This document shows, piece after piece, positions 27,934 to 36,491 of a DNA stretch of 64,000 nt. The notes below the pieces were generated by a model that was not told the origin of the DNA, searched no databases, and worked only from the letters and a program-made list of their open reading frames with translations. The DNA is taken from NCBI RefSeq assembly GCF_018603515.1, contig NZ_JACATN010000002.1, forward strand, positions 868,001 to 932,000, in the 5' to 3' direction. Every line of letters begins with the position of its first letter. The stretch's first letter is position 1. The translations under genes and the position numbers were made by a program. Origin of the DNA: Zobellia barbeyronii (GTDB lineage Bacteria > Bacteroidota > Bacteroidia > Flavobacteriales > Flavobacteriaceae).

Positions 27934-29214
27934 ATGAAAATAGATAAAGGTCAACTTGGTGACACCAACAAAACAGGAATCACCGAGCATAATGAGCGTT
28001 ACGATTTTTTAGCCTATACACTTTTAAAAAAGGGTAAAGATGTTAACGCCATAGTTAAAAAATTACAGGATTTTCAGGTAGCCATACCAAGTTGGGCATT
28101 GGGTGCAGGTGGTACGAGGTTCGGACGTTTTGGATTTCAGGGTGAGCCCTCAAGTCTAGAGCTAAAAATAGATGATGTTGGTTTAATTCATTCACTTACG
28201 CAAAGTGCAGGAGCCATATCATTACACATACCTTGGGATGTCCCTACAGATTACAATGCCATTAAAGATTTGGCAAATTCTCATGACATCCTATTTGATG
28301 CCGTGAATTCAAACACTTTTCAGGATCAAAAGAACAGTAAGGAGAGTTATAAGTTTGGCTCTTTAAGTAATACCAGCAAAGCTGCTCGTGAACAGGCTGT
28401 TGCACATAACATTGAAGTAGTTAAGATTGGAGAGAAATTAGGTTCAAAAAGCTTAACTGTTTGGTTGGCAGACGGTTCTAACTTCCCTGGGCAAACTAAT
28501 TTTCAATCGGCATTACAAAATACAGAAGATAGCTTAAAAGACATATACAAAACACTTCCTGAGGACTGGAAAATGTTTATTGAATATAAGCCTTACGAGC
28601 CCAATTTCTACAGTACGGTAATCCAGGATTGGGGAACTTCATTTATGCTAGCTAATGCTTGTGGAGAAAAAGCGTATACTTTAGTAGATTTAGGACACCA
28701 CCTTCCTAACACTAATATTGAACAAATAGTTTCAACTTTAATGTTAAAAGGAAAGCTAGGCGGATTCCATTTTAATGATAGTAAATATGGCGATGATGAC
28801 CTTACCGTTGGTAGTGTAAAGCCTTATGCGCTATTCCTAATTTTCAATGCCTTGGTTTATGGAATGGAAAACAATCCACAAAACCCTTATCCGGCTTGGA
28901 TGATAGATGCCAGTCATAATATAAAAGACCCATTAGAAGATTTAATTCAATCTTTAGAGGCTATACAAGAGGCACATGCAAAAGCATTACTTGTAGATCA
29001 AAAACTACTACTTGAAGCGCAACTGAATCATGATGTTGTAAAATGTCAAGAGATTCTCCAAGATGCTTATCGCACAGATGTTAGACCGTTGTTGCAAAAA
29101 GCAAGGTTGAACAGAGGTGGTGCTTTAAACCCAATTGATGCTTATAGATCTTTAAAAGTGAGAGAAAATTTAATTAAGGAAAGAGGTGCTAATTCAGTAG
29201 CTTCCGGACTATAA
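27934..29214 (+). CDS. rhaI: L-rhamnose isomerase (RhaI type)
   Basis: A 426-residue TIM-barrel sugar isomerase of the RhaI type, as in Pseudomonas, rather than the RhaA type. It has VPSWALGAGGTRFGRF, HIPWD, and metal ligands in IEYKPYEP, LVDLGHH and FHFNDSKYGDDDLTVGS. It converts L-rhamnose to L-rhamnulose. ATGs at 27904 and 27922 are in frame, but the first lies within a strong hairpin. MKIDKGQ at 27934 matches where relatives begin. It lies 10 bp before rhaB. Confidence 0.9.
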   Translation: MKIDKGQLGDTNKTGITEHNERYDFLAYTLLKKGKDVNAIVKKLQDFQVAIPSWALGAGGTRFGRFGFQGEPSSLELKIDDVGLIHSLTQSAGAISLHIPWDVPTDYNAIKDLANSHDILFDAVNSNTFQDQKNSKESYKFGSLSNTSKAAREQAVAHNIEVVKIGEKLGSKSLTVWLADGSNFPGQTNFQSALQNTEDSLKDIYKTLPEDWKMFIEYKPYEPNFYSTVIQDWGTSFMLANACGEKAYTLVDLGHHLPNTNIEQIVSTLMLKGKLGGFHFNDSKYGDDDLTVGSVKPYALFLIFNALVYGMENNPQNPYPAWMIDASHNIKDPLEDLIQSLEAIQEAHAKALLVDQKLLLEAQLNHDVVKCQEILQDAYRTDVRPLLQKARLNRGGALNPIDAYRSLKVRENLIKERGANSVASGL

Positions 29215-29224
29215 TTATACCATA

Positions 29225-30598
29225 ATGAAAGTTAACGTAACGGCCGTATTTGATATTGGAAGGACCAACAAAAAGTTCTTTCTTTTTGATGAGAATTTTC
29301 AAGAAGTTCATCGAGAATATAATCGTTTTGATGAAATTGAAGATGAGGACGGCTACCCTACTGAAAATCTTGCTGCTCTAGAAGTATGGGCAAAAGAGGT
29401 TTTTGATACCATGCTCAATTCTGAGAAATATGAAATTATAGCTTTAAATTTTTCATGTTACGGAGCAAGCTGGGTACATATTGATGAAAAAGGAAAACCA
29501 CTTACGCCGCTTTACAACTATATGAAGCCGTTAAAAGATGATGTTTTTACTTCTTTTAATAAAGCTTACGGACCGGAGAAAGAATTATCAAGAGTTACAG
29601 GCTCTCCAAAACTGGGTATGTTAAATACAGGTATGCACTTGTATTGGTTGAATAATACTCAGCCAGAAACTTTTAAAAAAATAAAATACTCCCTGCATCT
29701 ACCTCAATACCTCAGCTATTTATTTACAGGTGTTCCCGTAAGTGAATATACAAGTATTGGTTGTCATACAATGCTTTGGGACTTTGAGAAAAAAGACTAT
29801 CATGCATGGGTTTATCAAGAGGGGATTGATGAAAAATTACCCCCTATTGAATCTTCCAGAAAAACGACCCTCGTAAATTACAAGGGTAAAACAATTAAAA
29901 TGGGTGTTGGAATCCACGATAGTTCTTCTGCCCTAATTCCGTATATCAGAAGTGTAACCAAACCGTTTTTGCTAATTTCTACGGGAACATGGAGCATTTC
30001 AATTAACCCGTTTAACCAAGGGATGCTTACTCCAGATGATATTGAGAACGACTCGTTGTTCAATATGAGAATTGACGGTAGTCCGGTAAAAGTTTCTAGG
30101 TTATTCCTAGGTAACGAATACAAACTTCAGGTTAAAGCGCTGTCTGACCACTTTAATGTGTCACCAGATACTCATAAAAAAGTAAAATTTGACCAGGACA
30201 CCTTTTTTGAAATCAATAAAGATTTTGTCCACATGTTCAAATGGTCTACCATGTCTTCCGAAGATATGCCTAATGAGACCACCATACCTTATGACAAATT
30301 TGAGCATGCCTACCACCAACTAATGTTGGAATTGGTTTTGCTTCAAGAGAAAAGTATTAGAGCGGCAATAGGAAGTTCTGAAATAAACCAACTTTATGTT
30401 GACGGGGGTTTTAGTGACAATGAAGTCTATATTCAATTGCTTTCTCAATTTATGGGGAATATGAAGTTGAGTACCACAGATTCTTCTTTGGGATCTGCCT
30501 TAGGAGCCGCTATCGTTATTTCTGATGTTGTATTAGAATCTACTTTTTTAGACAAAAATTACGCTGTTAAAAACCATCGTCCATTTATCCTTAAATAA
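29225..30598 (+). CDS. rhaB: L-rhamnulokinase, FGGY family
   Basis: A 457-residue FGGY-family sugar kinase. The N-terminal phosphate loop is FDIGRTNKKFFLFD, the middle has LISTGTWSISINP and the C-terminal ATP-binding part is LYVDGGFSDNEVY. It phosphorylates L-rhamnulose at O1. Gaps of 10 bp on each side place it in the rhaEW-rhaI-rhaB operon. Kinases of this family can be fucose- or rhamnose-specific; the neighbours decide for rhamnulose. Confidence 0.88.
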   Translation: MKVNVTAVFDIGRTNKKFFLFDENFQEVHREYNRFDEIEDEDGYPTENLAALEVWAKEVFDTMLNSEKYEIIALNFSCYGASWVHIDEKGKPLTPLYNYMKPLKDDVFTSFNKAYGPEKELSRVTGSPKLGMLNTGMHLYWLNNTQPETFKKIKYSLHLPQYLSYLFTGVPVSEYTSIGCHTMLWDFEKKDYHAWVYQEGIDEKLPPIESSRKTTLVNYKGKTIKMGVGIHDSSSALIPYIRSVTKPFLLISTGTWSISINPFNQGMLTPDDIENDSLFNMRIDGSPVKVSRLFLGNEYKLQVKALSDHFNVSPDTHKKVKFDQDTFFEINKDFVHMFKWSTMSSEDMPNETTIPYDKFEHAYHQLMLELVLLQEKSIRAAIGSSEINQLYVDGGFSDNEVYIQLLSQFMGNMKLSTTDSSLGSALGAAIVISDVVLESTFLDKNYAVKNHRPFILK

Positions 30599-30607
30599 AC
30601 CAATCAT

Positions 30608-31756
30608 ATGACTAAGGAATTCAACCCGGCTTACCCTTCAATGGATGATTTGAGAAACAAAGCTATGAAGCGTATACCTAAATTCGCTTTTGAATATTTA
30701 GATGGAGGCTGTAATGAAGATGTAAGTATTACCAGAAACACTTCGGAAATACGTGAAGTGCAACTACAACCTAGATATTTAAGAAACCAAGGAATTAGCT
30801 CATCTAAGACAAAGGTGTTGGGTATGGAGTTTGATGCGCCTTTTGGGATTGCTCCCGTTGGTCTTCAAGGTTTAATGTGGCCTAATTCTCCTGAAATTTT
30901 AGCTAAATCGGCTTTCAAAAATAACATCCCTTTTATTCTTAGTACGGTGACCACAATGAGTATTGAACGGGCAAGTGAATTGACTGAAGGCAATGCATGG
31001 TTTCAGTTGTACAATCCTGCTGAGGATGCTTTAAGAGACGATATTATCAATAGAGCTGAAGCTGCTGGTTGTCCCGTATTAGTATTGCTTTGTGATGTAC
31101 CCACTTTTGGCTACAGACCAAGAGATATTCGTAATGGATTAGCCTTACCACCAAAAATGTCGTTGACCAATATTTTACAAATTTTAGGCAAACCCACCTG
31201 GGCACTGAATACTTTAAAATATGGCCAACCCACTTTTGAAACATTAAAACCCTATACACCAGAAGGACTCAACTTAAGACAGTTGGGACAGTTTATGGAC
31301 AAAACATTTTCAGGTCGATTAAACGAAGAACGAATAAAACCTATACGTGATAAATGGAAAGGGAAACTAGTCCTCAAAGGAGTTGCCTCTGAACAAGATA
31401 CCCAAGATGCCATTCGTATGGGATTTGATGGCATTATTGTTTCTAATCATGGCGGCAGACAATTAGATGCTGCTCAATCTACTATAAACTCACTTTCTGA
31501 AATAACAGAAAAGTATGGCGACCAGATAGAAATTATGATGGATAGTGGGTTACGTTCAGGACCGGACATTGCCAGAACTATGGCTAGCGGGGCTAAATTC
31601 ACCTTTATGGGGCGTTCTTTTCTTTATGGTTGTGGTGCTCTAGGAGATAATGGTGGCGACCATACGATATCCATGTTAAAAACGCAGTTCAAACAGGTTA
31701 TGGACCAGTTATGTTGTGAACGTGTCGAAGACTTACCAAATCACCTTATTAAATAA
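30608..31756 (+). CDS. FMN-dependent alpha-hydroxy-acid dehydrogenase (L-lactate dehydrogenase-like)
   Basis: A 382-residue TIM-barrel flavoenzyme. FAFEYLDGGCNEDV lies near the N-terminus. The catalytic His and Arg are in SNHGGRQLDAAQ, and the phosphate-binding part is MDSGLRSGPDIARTMASGA. It should oxidise L-lactate, released by RhaEW, to pyruvate and pass electrons to the respiratory chain. This completes rhamnose breakdown to DHAP and pyruvate within one operon. A different 2-hydroxy acid cannot be excluded. Confidence 0.85.
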   Translation: MTKEFNPAYPSMDDLRNKAMKRIPKFAFEYLDGGCNEDVSITRNTSEIREVQLQPRYLRNQGISSSKTKVLGMEFDAPFGIAPVGLQGLMWPNSPEILAKSAFKNNIPFILSTVTTMSIERASELTEGNAWFQLYNPAEDALRDDIINRAEAAGCPVLVLLCDVPTFGYRPRDIRNGLALPPKMSLTNILQILGKPTWALNTLKYGQPTFETLKPYTPEGLNLRQLGQFMDKTFSGRLNEERIKPIRDKWKGKLVLKGVASEQDTQDAIRMGFDGIIVSNHGGRQLDAAQSTINSLSEITEKYGDQIEIMMDSGLRSGPDIARTMASGAKFTFMGRSFLYGCGALGDNGGDHTISMLKTQFKQVMDQLCCERVEDLPNHLIK

Positions 31757-31769
31757 ACCAACCACCTCT

Positions 31770-33188
31770 ATGAGCCAAAATCATCACGAAGAAGAACTAA
31801 TAGAAGAATTGGTTGGTGGCGAATATGAAAGAGAGCCTGTACCCACATCAAAACTAAAAAGCTGGAAAAGCTTTCTAGGAATGTATGCCGGAGAGCATGC
31901 TGCAGGAACCGAATTTATGATTGGCCCATTATTTTTGACTGCTGGGGTTAGTGCTTTTGATTTGATTGTAGGCTTATTGATAGGAAATCTTCTTGCCGTA
32001 TTAAGCTGGAGGTTTCTAACCGCAAAAATAGCCGTTGAAAATAGATTGACACTCTACTATCAATTTGAAAAAATCTGTGGTAAGAAACTGGTCATTGGTT
32101 ATAATCTAGCCAACGGCATATTATTCTGTTTTCTTGCTGGCGCCATGATAACTGTATCAGCCACGGCTGTTGGTATTCCCTTTGATATGGAAATGCCAAA
32201 ACTAACCGACACCACACCTAATGGAGCAACCTGGGTGATTATTGTAGTACTTATAGGAGCCGTAATTTCACTGATTGCCTCAAAGGGATATGATACCGTA
32301 TCCAAGGCTGCAAATTGGATGTCTCCCATTATTGTACTTGCCTTTTTAGCCTGTGGAATTGTTGCTTTAAATCAGCTAGGAGTTAAGAGTTTTACGGATT
32401 TTTGGAATATATGGGGAGAAGGATCAGAACCCTTTCCCGGACAATTAAAATACACCTTTTGGCACGTAGTGATATGGTCATGGTTTGCTAATGCCGCTAT
32501 GCACGTAGGTATGTCTGATTTATCAGTTTTTAGATTCGCGAAAACAGCAAATGCCGGATGGACCACCACTGCAGGAATGTACGTGGGGCATTATATGGCT
32601 TGGATTGCCGCTGCACTACTTTATGCCGTCTATTTAAAGTCGCCCGAGGCGCAAGCTTTTCTTTCTAATGGAGAAGCACCACCGGTAGCGCCAGGACCTT
32701 TGGCAAACAATGCTATTGGAATATTTGGAATTATTGCAGTAGTCTTAGCAGGCTGGACAACGGCAAACCCTACGATTTACAGAGCTGGATTAGCCTTTCA
32801 GGCCATTATGCCTAAACTGTCTACATTTTGGGTAACCATTATAGCGGGAACAGTAGCTACAATTGCCGGATTGTTTCCCGCTTTTGCCATGAAATTATTA
32901 GGCTTTGTTGCGCTATACGGATTTATTCTAGCTCCTTTTGGTGCCGTAATCGTATTTGAGCACTTTTTCCATAAACAAGCGGGAATCGTTAAAAACTATG
33001 CCGAAGTAGCAAATATTAAATTCAATAAGTCGGTGTTCTTGGCGTGGGCCATCAGTTTTGGATTGTTTTACTTTATTTCAATTCAATTTGATGTATTCCT
33101 ATCCTTTGTAACACTACCTGCATGGTTGCTCTGCGGAGCTTTGTTTTTAGTATTTAGCAAATCATTTCAGAAAAAAACTGCTAATTAA
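31770..33188 (+). CDS. NCS1-family (cytosine/purine permease-like) transporter, probable rhamnose importer
   Basis: A 472-residue inner-membrane protein with about 12 hydrophobic helices and an NCS1-like start (SWKSFLGMYAGEHAAGTEFMIGPLFLTAG). The start was set at 31770 (MSQNHHEEE), 13 bp after the dehydrogenase stop. The longest frame would overlap that gene and starts with a non-typical leader. Known NCS1 members carry nucleobases, vitamins or hydantoins. As the last gene of the rhamnose operon, and with no other importer in the window, it is the best candidate for L-rhamnose uptake (inference). Confidence 0.8.
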   Translation: MSQNHHEEELIEELVGGEYEREPVPTSKLKSWKSFLGMYAGEHAAGTEFMIGPLFLTAGVSAFDLIVGLLIGNLLAVLSWRFLTAKIAVENRLTLYYQFEKICGKKLVIGYNLANGILFCFLAGAMITVSATAVGIPFDMEMPKLTDTTPNGATWVIIVVLIGAVISLIASKGYDTVSKAANWMSPIIVLAFLACGIVALNQLGVKSFTDFWNIWGEGSEPFPGQLKYTFWHVVIWSWFANAAMHVGMSDLSVFRFAKTANAGWTTTAGMYVGHYMAWIAAALLYAVYLKSPEAQAFLSNGEAPPVAPGPLANNAIGIFGIIAVVLAGWTTANPTIYRAGLAFQAIMPKLSTFWVTIIAGTVATIAGLFPAFAMKLLGFVALYGFILAPFGAVIVFEHFFHKQAGIVKNYAEVANIKFNKSVFLAWAISFGLFYFISIQFDVFLSFVTLPAWLLCGALFLVFSKSFQKKTAN

Positions 33189-33205
33189 AAATGTAAATCT
33201 TGTCC

Positions 33206-34192
33206 TTAGTAATTCGCATAAACTATAGAAAAAGTACCGTCAGTAACTTCTGTGGTTGTGCTGTCGGTATTATCTATTCCTGTTAGACTAAATTTTCCTT
33301 TTAACAGGGTTAGTTGCGGCCCTACCTCTTTTGCAGTAATAATCAAAGTACCAGAGCATTCATACGATACAAATTCATGAGTAATTACATCATAACGCGA
33401 AAGGGCAACTGAATTAACACTACTGTCTGCATTAAAAATGAAAGTACCTTCTTCCGTTTCCTCATGGTTAATCATGATAGATATTAGGTGTTCATTATCA
33501 CTTAATTGGTGAAGTGTTATGTCAGAACCACTAACAAATCCTCCTGTCTGAAAGCTACCTGTTTCATACCAAGATTCTCCATCTATTTGGGCATAAGCTC
33601 CCAAATTTGCAATACTAGGTTCCGTTTCAACGTAACTTGCTATAAAACTCCCTTCCACTTCATGAGAGGCAGATTCTATATCATACTCATCCTCGTATAA
33701 TTTTCCTGAGAATTGAACCTCAACCTTTTTATTAACTTCATCGATATTAACCAACTCAAACGTGAAAAAGTTAGACGTGAAGTAGGCAAAATTTCCTGAT
33801 GAAGGAAAATCAAAATCAGTTGTTGAATATGAAGATATTTTTCCTTGGTCTCCAAATGTATTGAACAGCAAATTAATACTGTTCCCATCTGAACCCGAAG
33901 CGGTGATGCTTAATGTATTTTCTACTTTTTGTCCAGTCCAGTTGTCTATGCTTACTGTTTCTCCCTTATAGACATAATTAAAAAAATCTTCCTCGGTAAT
34001 CGCAACATTATCTTCAGAATCTTCTTCTTCAATTTCTTCCTCATCAATAACTTCATCATCTACAGATTCTTCATCTTCAATAATTTCTTGATTTTCCACT
34101 GTATTTTCATCAAGGACAGAATCTATGTCATTAGAACAAGAGACAATAAAAAGAATCAAAAAAAAATGGAAAACTAGCTTTGTATTTTTCAT
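33206..34192 (-). CDS. Lipoprotein with acidic linker, unknown function
   Basis: A 328-residue lipoprotein (lipobox LFIVSC). The start is placed at 34192 (MKNTKLVFHFF), 19 codons into the longest frame, because the signal peptide begins there. Residues about 25-65 are a Glu/Asp-rich tether. The rest is predicted beta-rich, with repeated aromatic and Gly/Ser-rich strands, and ends in a DGTFSIVYANY strand. I recognise no family. It is convergent with the transporter gene and 166 bp downstream of the sulfatase gene, so it may be co-transcribed with it. It could be a surface glycan-binding protein (weak inference). Confidence 0.55.
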   Translation of the reverse strand: MKNTKLVFHFFLILFIVSCSNDIDSVLDENTVENQEIIEDEESVDDEVIDEEEIEEEDSEDNVAITEEDFFNYVYKGETVSIDNWTGQKVENTLSITASGSDGNSINLLFNTFGDQGKISSYSTTDFDFPSSGNFAYFTSNFFTFELVNIDEVNKKVEVQFSGKLYEDEYDIESASHEVEGSFIASYVETEPSIANLGAYAQIDGESWYETGSFQTGGFVSGSDITLHQLSDNEHLISIMINHEETEEGTFIFNADSSVNSVALSRYDVITHEFVSYECSGTLIITAKEVGPQLTLLKGKFSLTGIDNTDSTTTEVTDGTFSIVYANY

Positions 34193-34358
34193 AGGGACAG
34201 GTAAAGTTATTTTTAAATCTGGGTCTTTATCTGAACTATAACGCACCAAGGATTTTGGTATTGCTTTATCTGTTAATTTTCAATCGAGTGTTTTAACTAA
34301 GTTCTTTATTGACATCTAACTTTACTACTTCCGATTGTGAGCTCCCCTTTTGAGGGAA

Positions 34359-36113
34359 TTACAATTCTTTCTCTATTACTTTACTTGGCACATAACCAAT
34401 TCTATATGCTTGCGCCATAACCTTACTTCCTGACGGAATTTGAAATGGCTTTTGATAAATGCTCCATGCTTTTGGAATAACTCCTTTGCTATCAATAATT
34501 TTATATCCCAACGATGCGCCTTCAGTAGAACATCTCATTGTAATTACATTATCATTAGATTCCATTTTGGGGTCTGAAGTTATAGGCTGGCTGGCTGCTC
34601 CGTTCCATAACTTAGTAATCAAGTCTCTTTCTGGAAGACTGGGGTCATCCCCTATCTCACTAAGCCACTCATCCATTTCCGTTCGTAACTCTTTTAGTTT
34701 TTTATCATAAGTAGGATCTTGGGCCAAATTGTTTACTTCGTACGGATCTGTCCTACAATCATATAATTCCTCGGGCTGCTTACTTTCCCTAAACCAAAGA
34801 GATTGTATGCTATCTAAACTACCCTCATCACGTAAGCGCAACAGCTCTTGCATAGTCGGTATTCTTTCTCTGTATTCAACAGGCAAATAATATCCTTGGT
34901 TAGGTCTATAGTTTCGGATATATTTAAACCGGTCATCACGTACAGCACGAATTGCATCTGTAAACCCATCAAAACGGTCTGCTGCACCATGAATATATTC
35001 TCGTTCATTTTTAGATTTATACTTCCCTAAAAAAGCTTGTCCCTGCATATATGACGGTGGTTCAATCCCTACCAAAGAAAGAAGTGTAGGAGCAAAATCT
35101 ACAAAACTGAGTAGTTCATCATCTTTGGTCTCAGAATGTTGCTTATTTGGAAATCTAATAATCATAGGAGTATTTAACCCCGAATCATAAACCAAACGCT
35201 TCTCCCTAGGTAACGGTCCTCCATGATCTCCGTAGAAAAAAATAATCGTATTTTCCAAAAGTCCATCTTCCTCCAACTGTTTCAATACTGCCCCAACTTG
35301 CTTATCCATTTCAGCAATATTGTTGTATAACTTCCACATATCACGACGCACTGTAGGAGTATCTGGCAGATAAGGAGGAATAGAAAATTCTGTGTCTTTG
35401 GATAGGTGGATAGGTGTTTCCTCTTCTGACATGCGACCCCCTGCCCAAGTATAGGTTGTATCCCCTGCTTGATAATGTCTCGTTTCTATATTTCTAAAAC
35501 CATAAGGTTCAAATAATCCAGACTCATGTGTTTCGGTAAAATTGAAAACCGAGAAAAAAGGTTGATTATCGGCTTTATTTCTCCAATGTGCATATGGGCT
35601 ACTTTCATCCCAAGCAGTTTTAGGAGCTTTAAATTGATAGTCTTCTTTATCGTTATTGGAACAGTAATATCCATTCATCCGAAGTAATTCACTTACCATA
35701 CGAGTTTCTGACGGTGGAACGGCCCCATAAGAAGGTAACCCTGTAACCTCTGTATACGAAGTAGTTCGCATACCATTGGCACCAATACTCGTTGGGTACA
35801 TTCCAGTGGTAATGGCTGCCCTACTAGGGGCACAAACTCCCGAAGTTGAATACAAATTAGGGTATACTACACCCTCTTTAGCCAAACGACTCAAATTAGG
35901 AGTTACTATAGTAGAGTCTCCAAAGGATGGAATGTAAGGACCCATATCTTCTGTAACCAACCACAAAATATTAGGCCGTTTGGGCAATTCTATTTCTGAA
36001 GAAACGGCAACTTCTTTTCCCCCTTTTTTAGTTTTTGTTTGACATCCATTTAAAAATATAAAAACAACACTAAAGGACAGTAAAGTCCGCAAGAATGAGA
36101 TATACTTGTTCAT
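34359..36113 (-). CDS. S1-family sulfatase with C-terminal beta-domain, lipoprotein
   Basis: A 584-residue sulfatase with lipobox FLNGC. The formylglycine motif is CAPSR, Cys about residue 94. The metal pair is ED (VTEDMG) and the second is GDHGG; THESG and PREKRLVYDSG lie at the active site. The last 75 or so residues (from about SQPITSDPKM) look like a chitobiase-C/Fn3-type domain, as found at the end of some sulfatases and hexosaminidases. The gene is separated from the others by the rhamnose operon, but its promoter (36235-36280) carries the shared operator. Confidence 0.87.
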   Translation of the reverse strand: MNKYISFLRTLLSFSVVFIFLNGCQTKTKKGGKEVAVSSEIELPKRPNILWLVTEDMGPYIPSFGDSTIVTPNLSRLAKEGVVYPNLYSTSGVCAPSRAAITTGMYPTSIGANGMRTTSYTEVTGLPSYGAVPPSETRMVSELLRMNGYYCSNNDKEDYQFKAPKTAWDESSPYAHWRNKADNQPFFSVFNFTETHESGLFEPYGFRNIETRHYQAGDTTYTWAGGRMSEEETPIHLSKDTEFSIPPYLPDTPTVRRDMWKLYNNIAEMDKQVGAVLKQLEEDGLLENTIIFFYGDHGGPLPREKRLVYDSGLNTPMIIRFPNKQHSETKDDELLSFVDFAPTLLSLVGIEPPSYMQGQAFLGKYKSKNEREYIHGAADRFDGFTDAIRAVRDDRFKYIRNYRPNQGYYLPVEYRERIPTMQELLRLRDEGSLDSIQSLWFRESKQPEELYDCRTDPYEVNNLAQDPTYDKKLKELRTEMDEWLSEIGDDPSLPERDLITKLWNGAASQPITSDPKMESNDNVITMRCSTEGASLGYKIIDSKGVIPKAWSIYQKPFQIPSGSKVMAQAYRIGYVPSKVIEKEL

Positions 36114-36234
36114 TTTTTAGATTTTATTTTAATGCTTGGCTGTTTAAGACTAAAAAGTGGTATTTGCTTCCTCCATTTTAATTGTTCACTGAATATAACA
36201 ATTAAACTATTTAATCATTATAACCCACCACAAC

Positions 36235-36280
36235 CAAATATAATTTCTCTATCTGTTTTACCTGTCCTGTACTGTGCCGT
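36235..36280 (-). promoter_or_regulatory. Operator and -7 box of the sulfatase gene at 34359
   Basis: CCTGTACTGTGCCGT at 36266-36280 and TATATTTG on the minus strand (36242-36235), 23 nt apart. This brings the distant sulfatase gene into the regulon. The rest of the 378-bp space 36114-36491 shows nothing else I can name. Confidence 0.78.
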
Positions 36281-36491
36281 AATAGTTTCTTTTTAATTGT
36301 AAAGTGTATTAAATTCCGTAGATTAAAAGAACTCGTTATAAATTCTTCATAGGCTGTTTATTATTGAATATAGTAAAATAAAACAAGTGGGAAAAAGTAC
36401 TTATAAGCAATTAAAAAAGAGACATTTATCATATAATTTCTCTTAATAAAAATCTATTTTTAAACTTACATCAACCAATACCACACTACAA

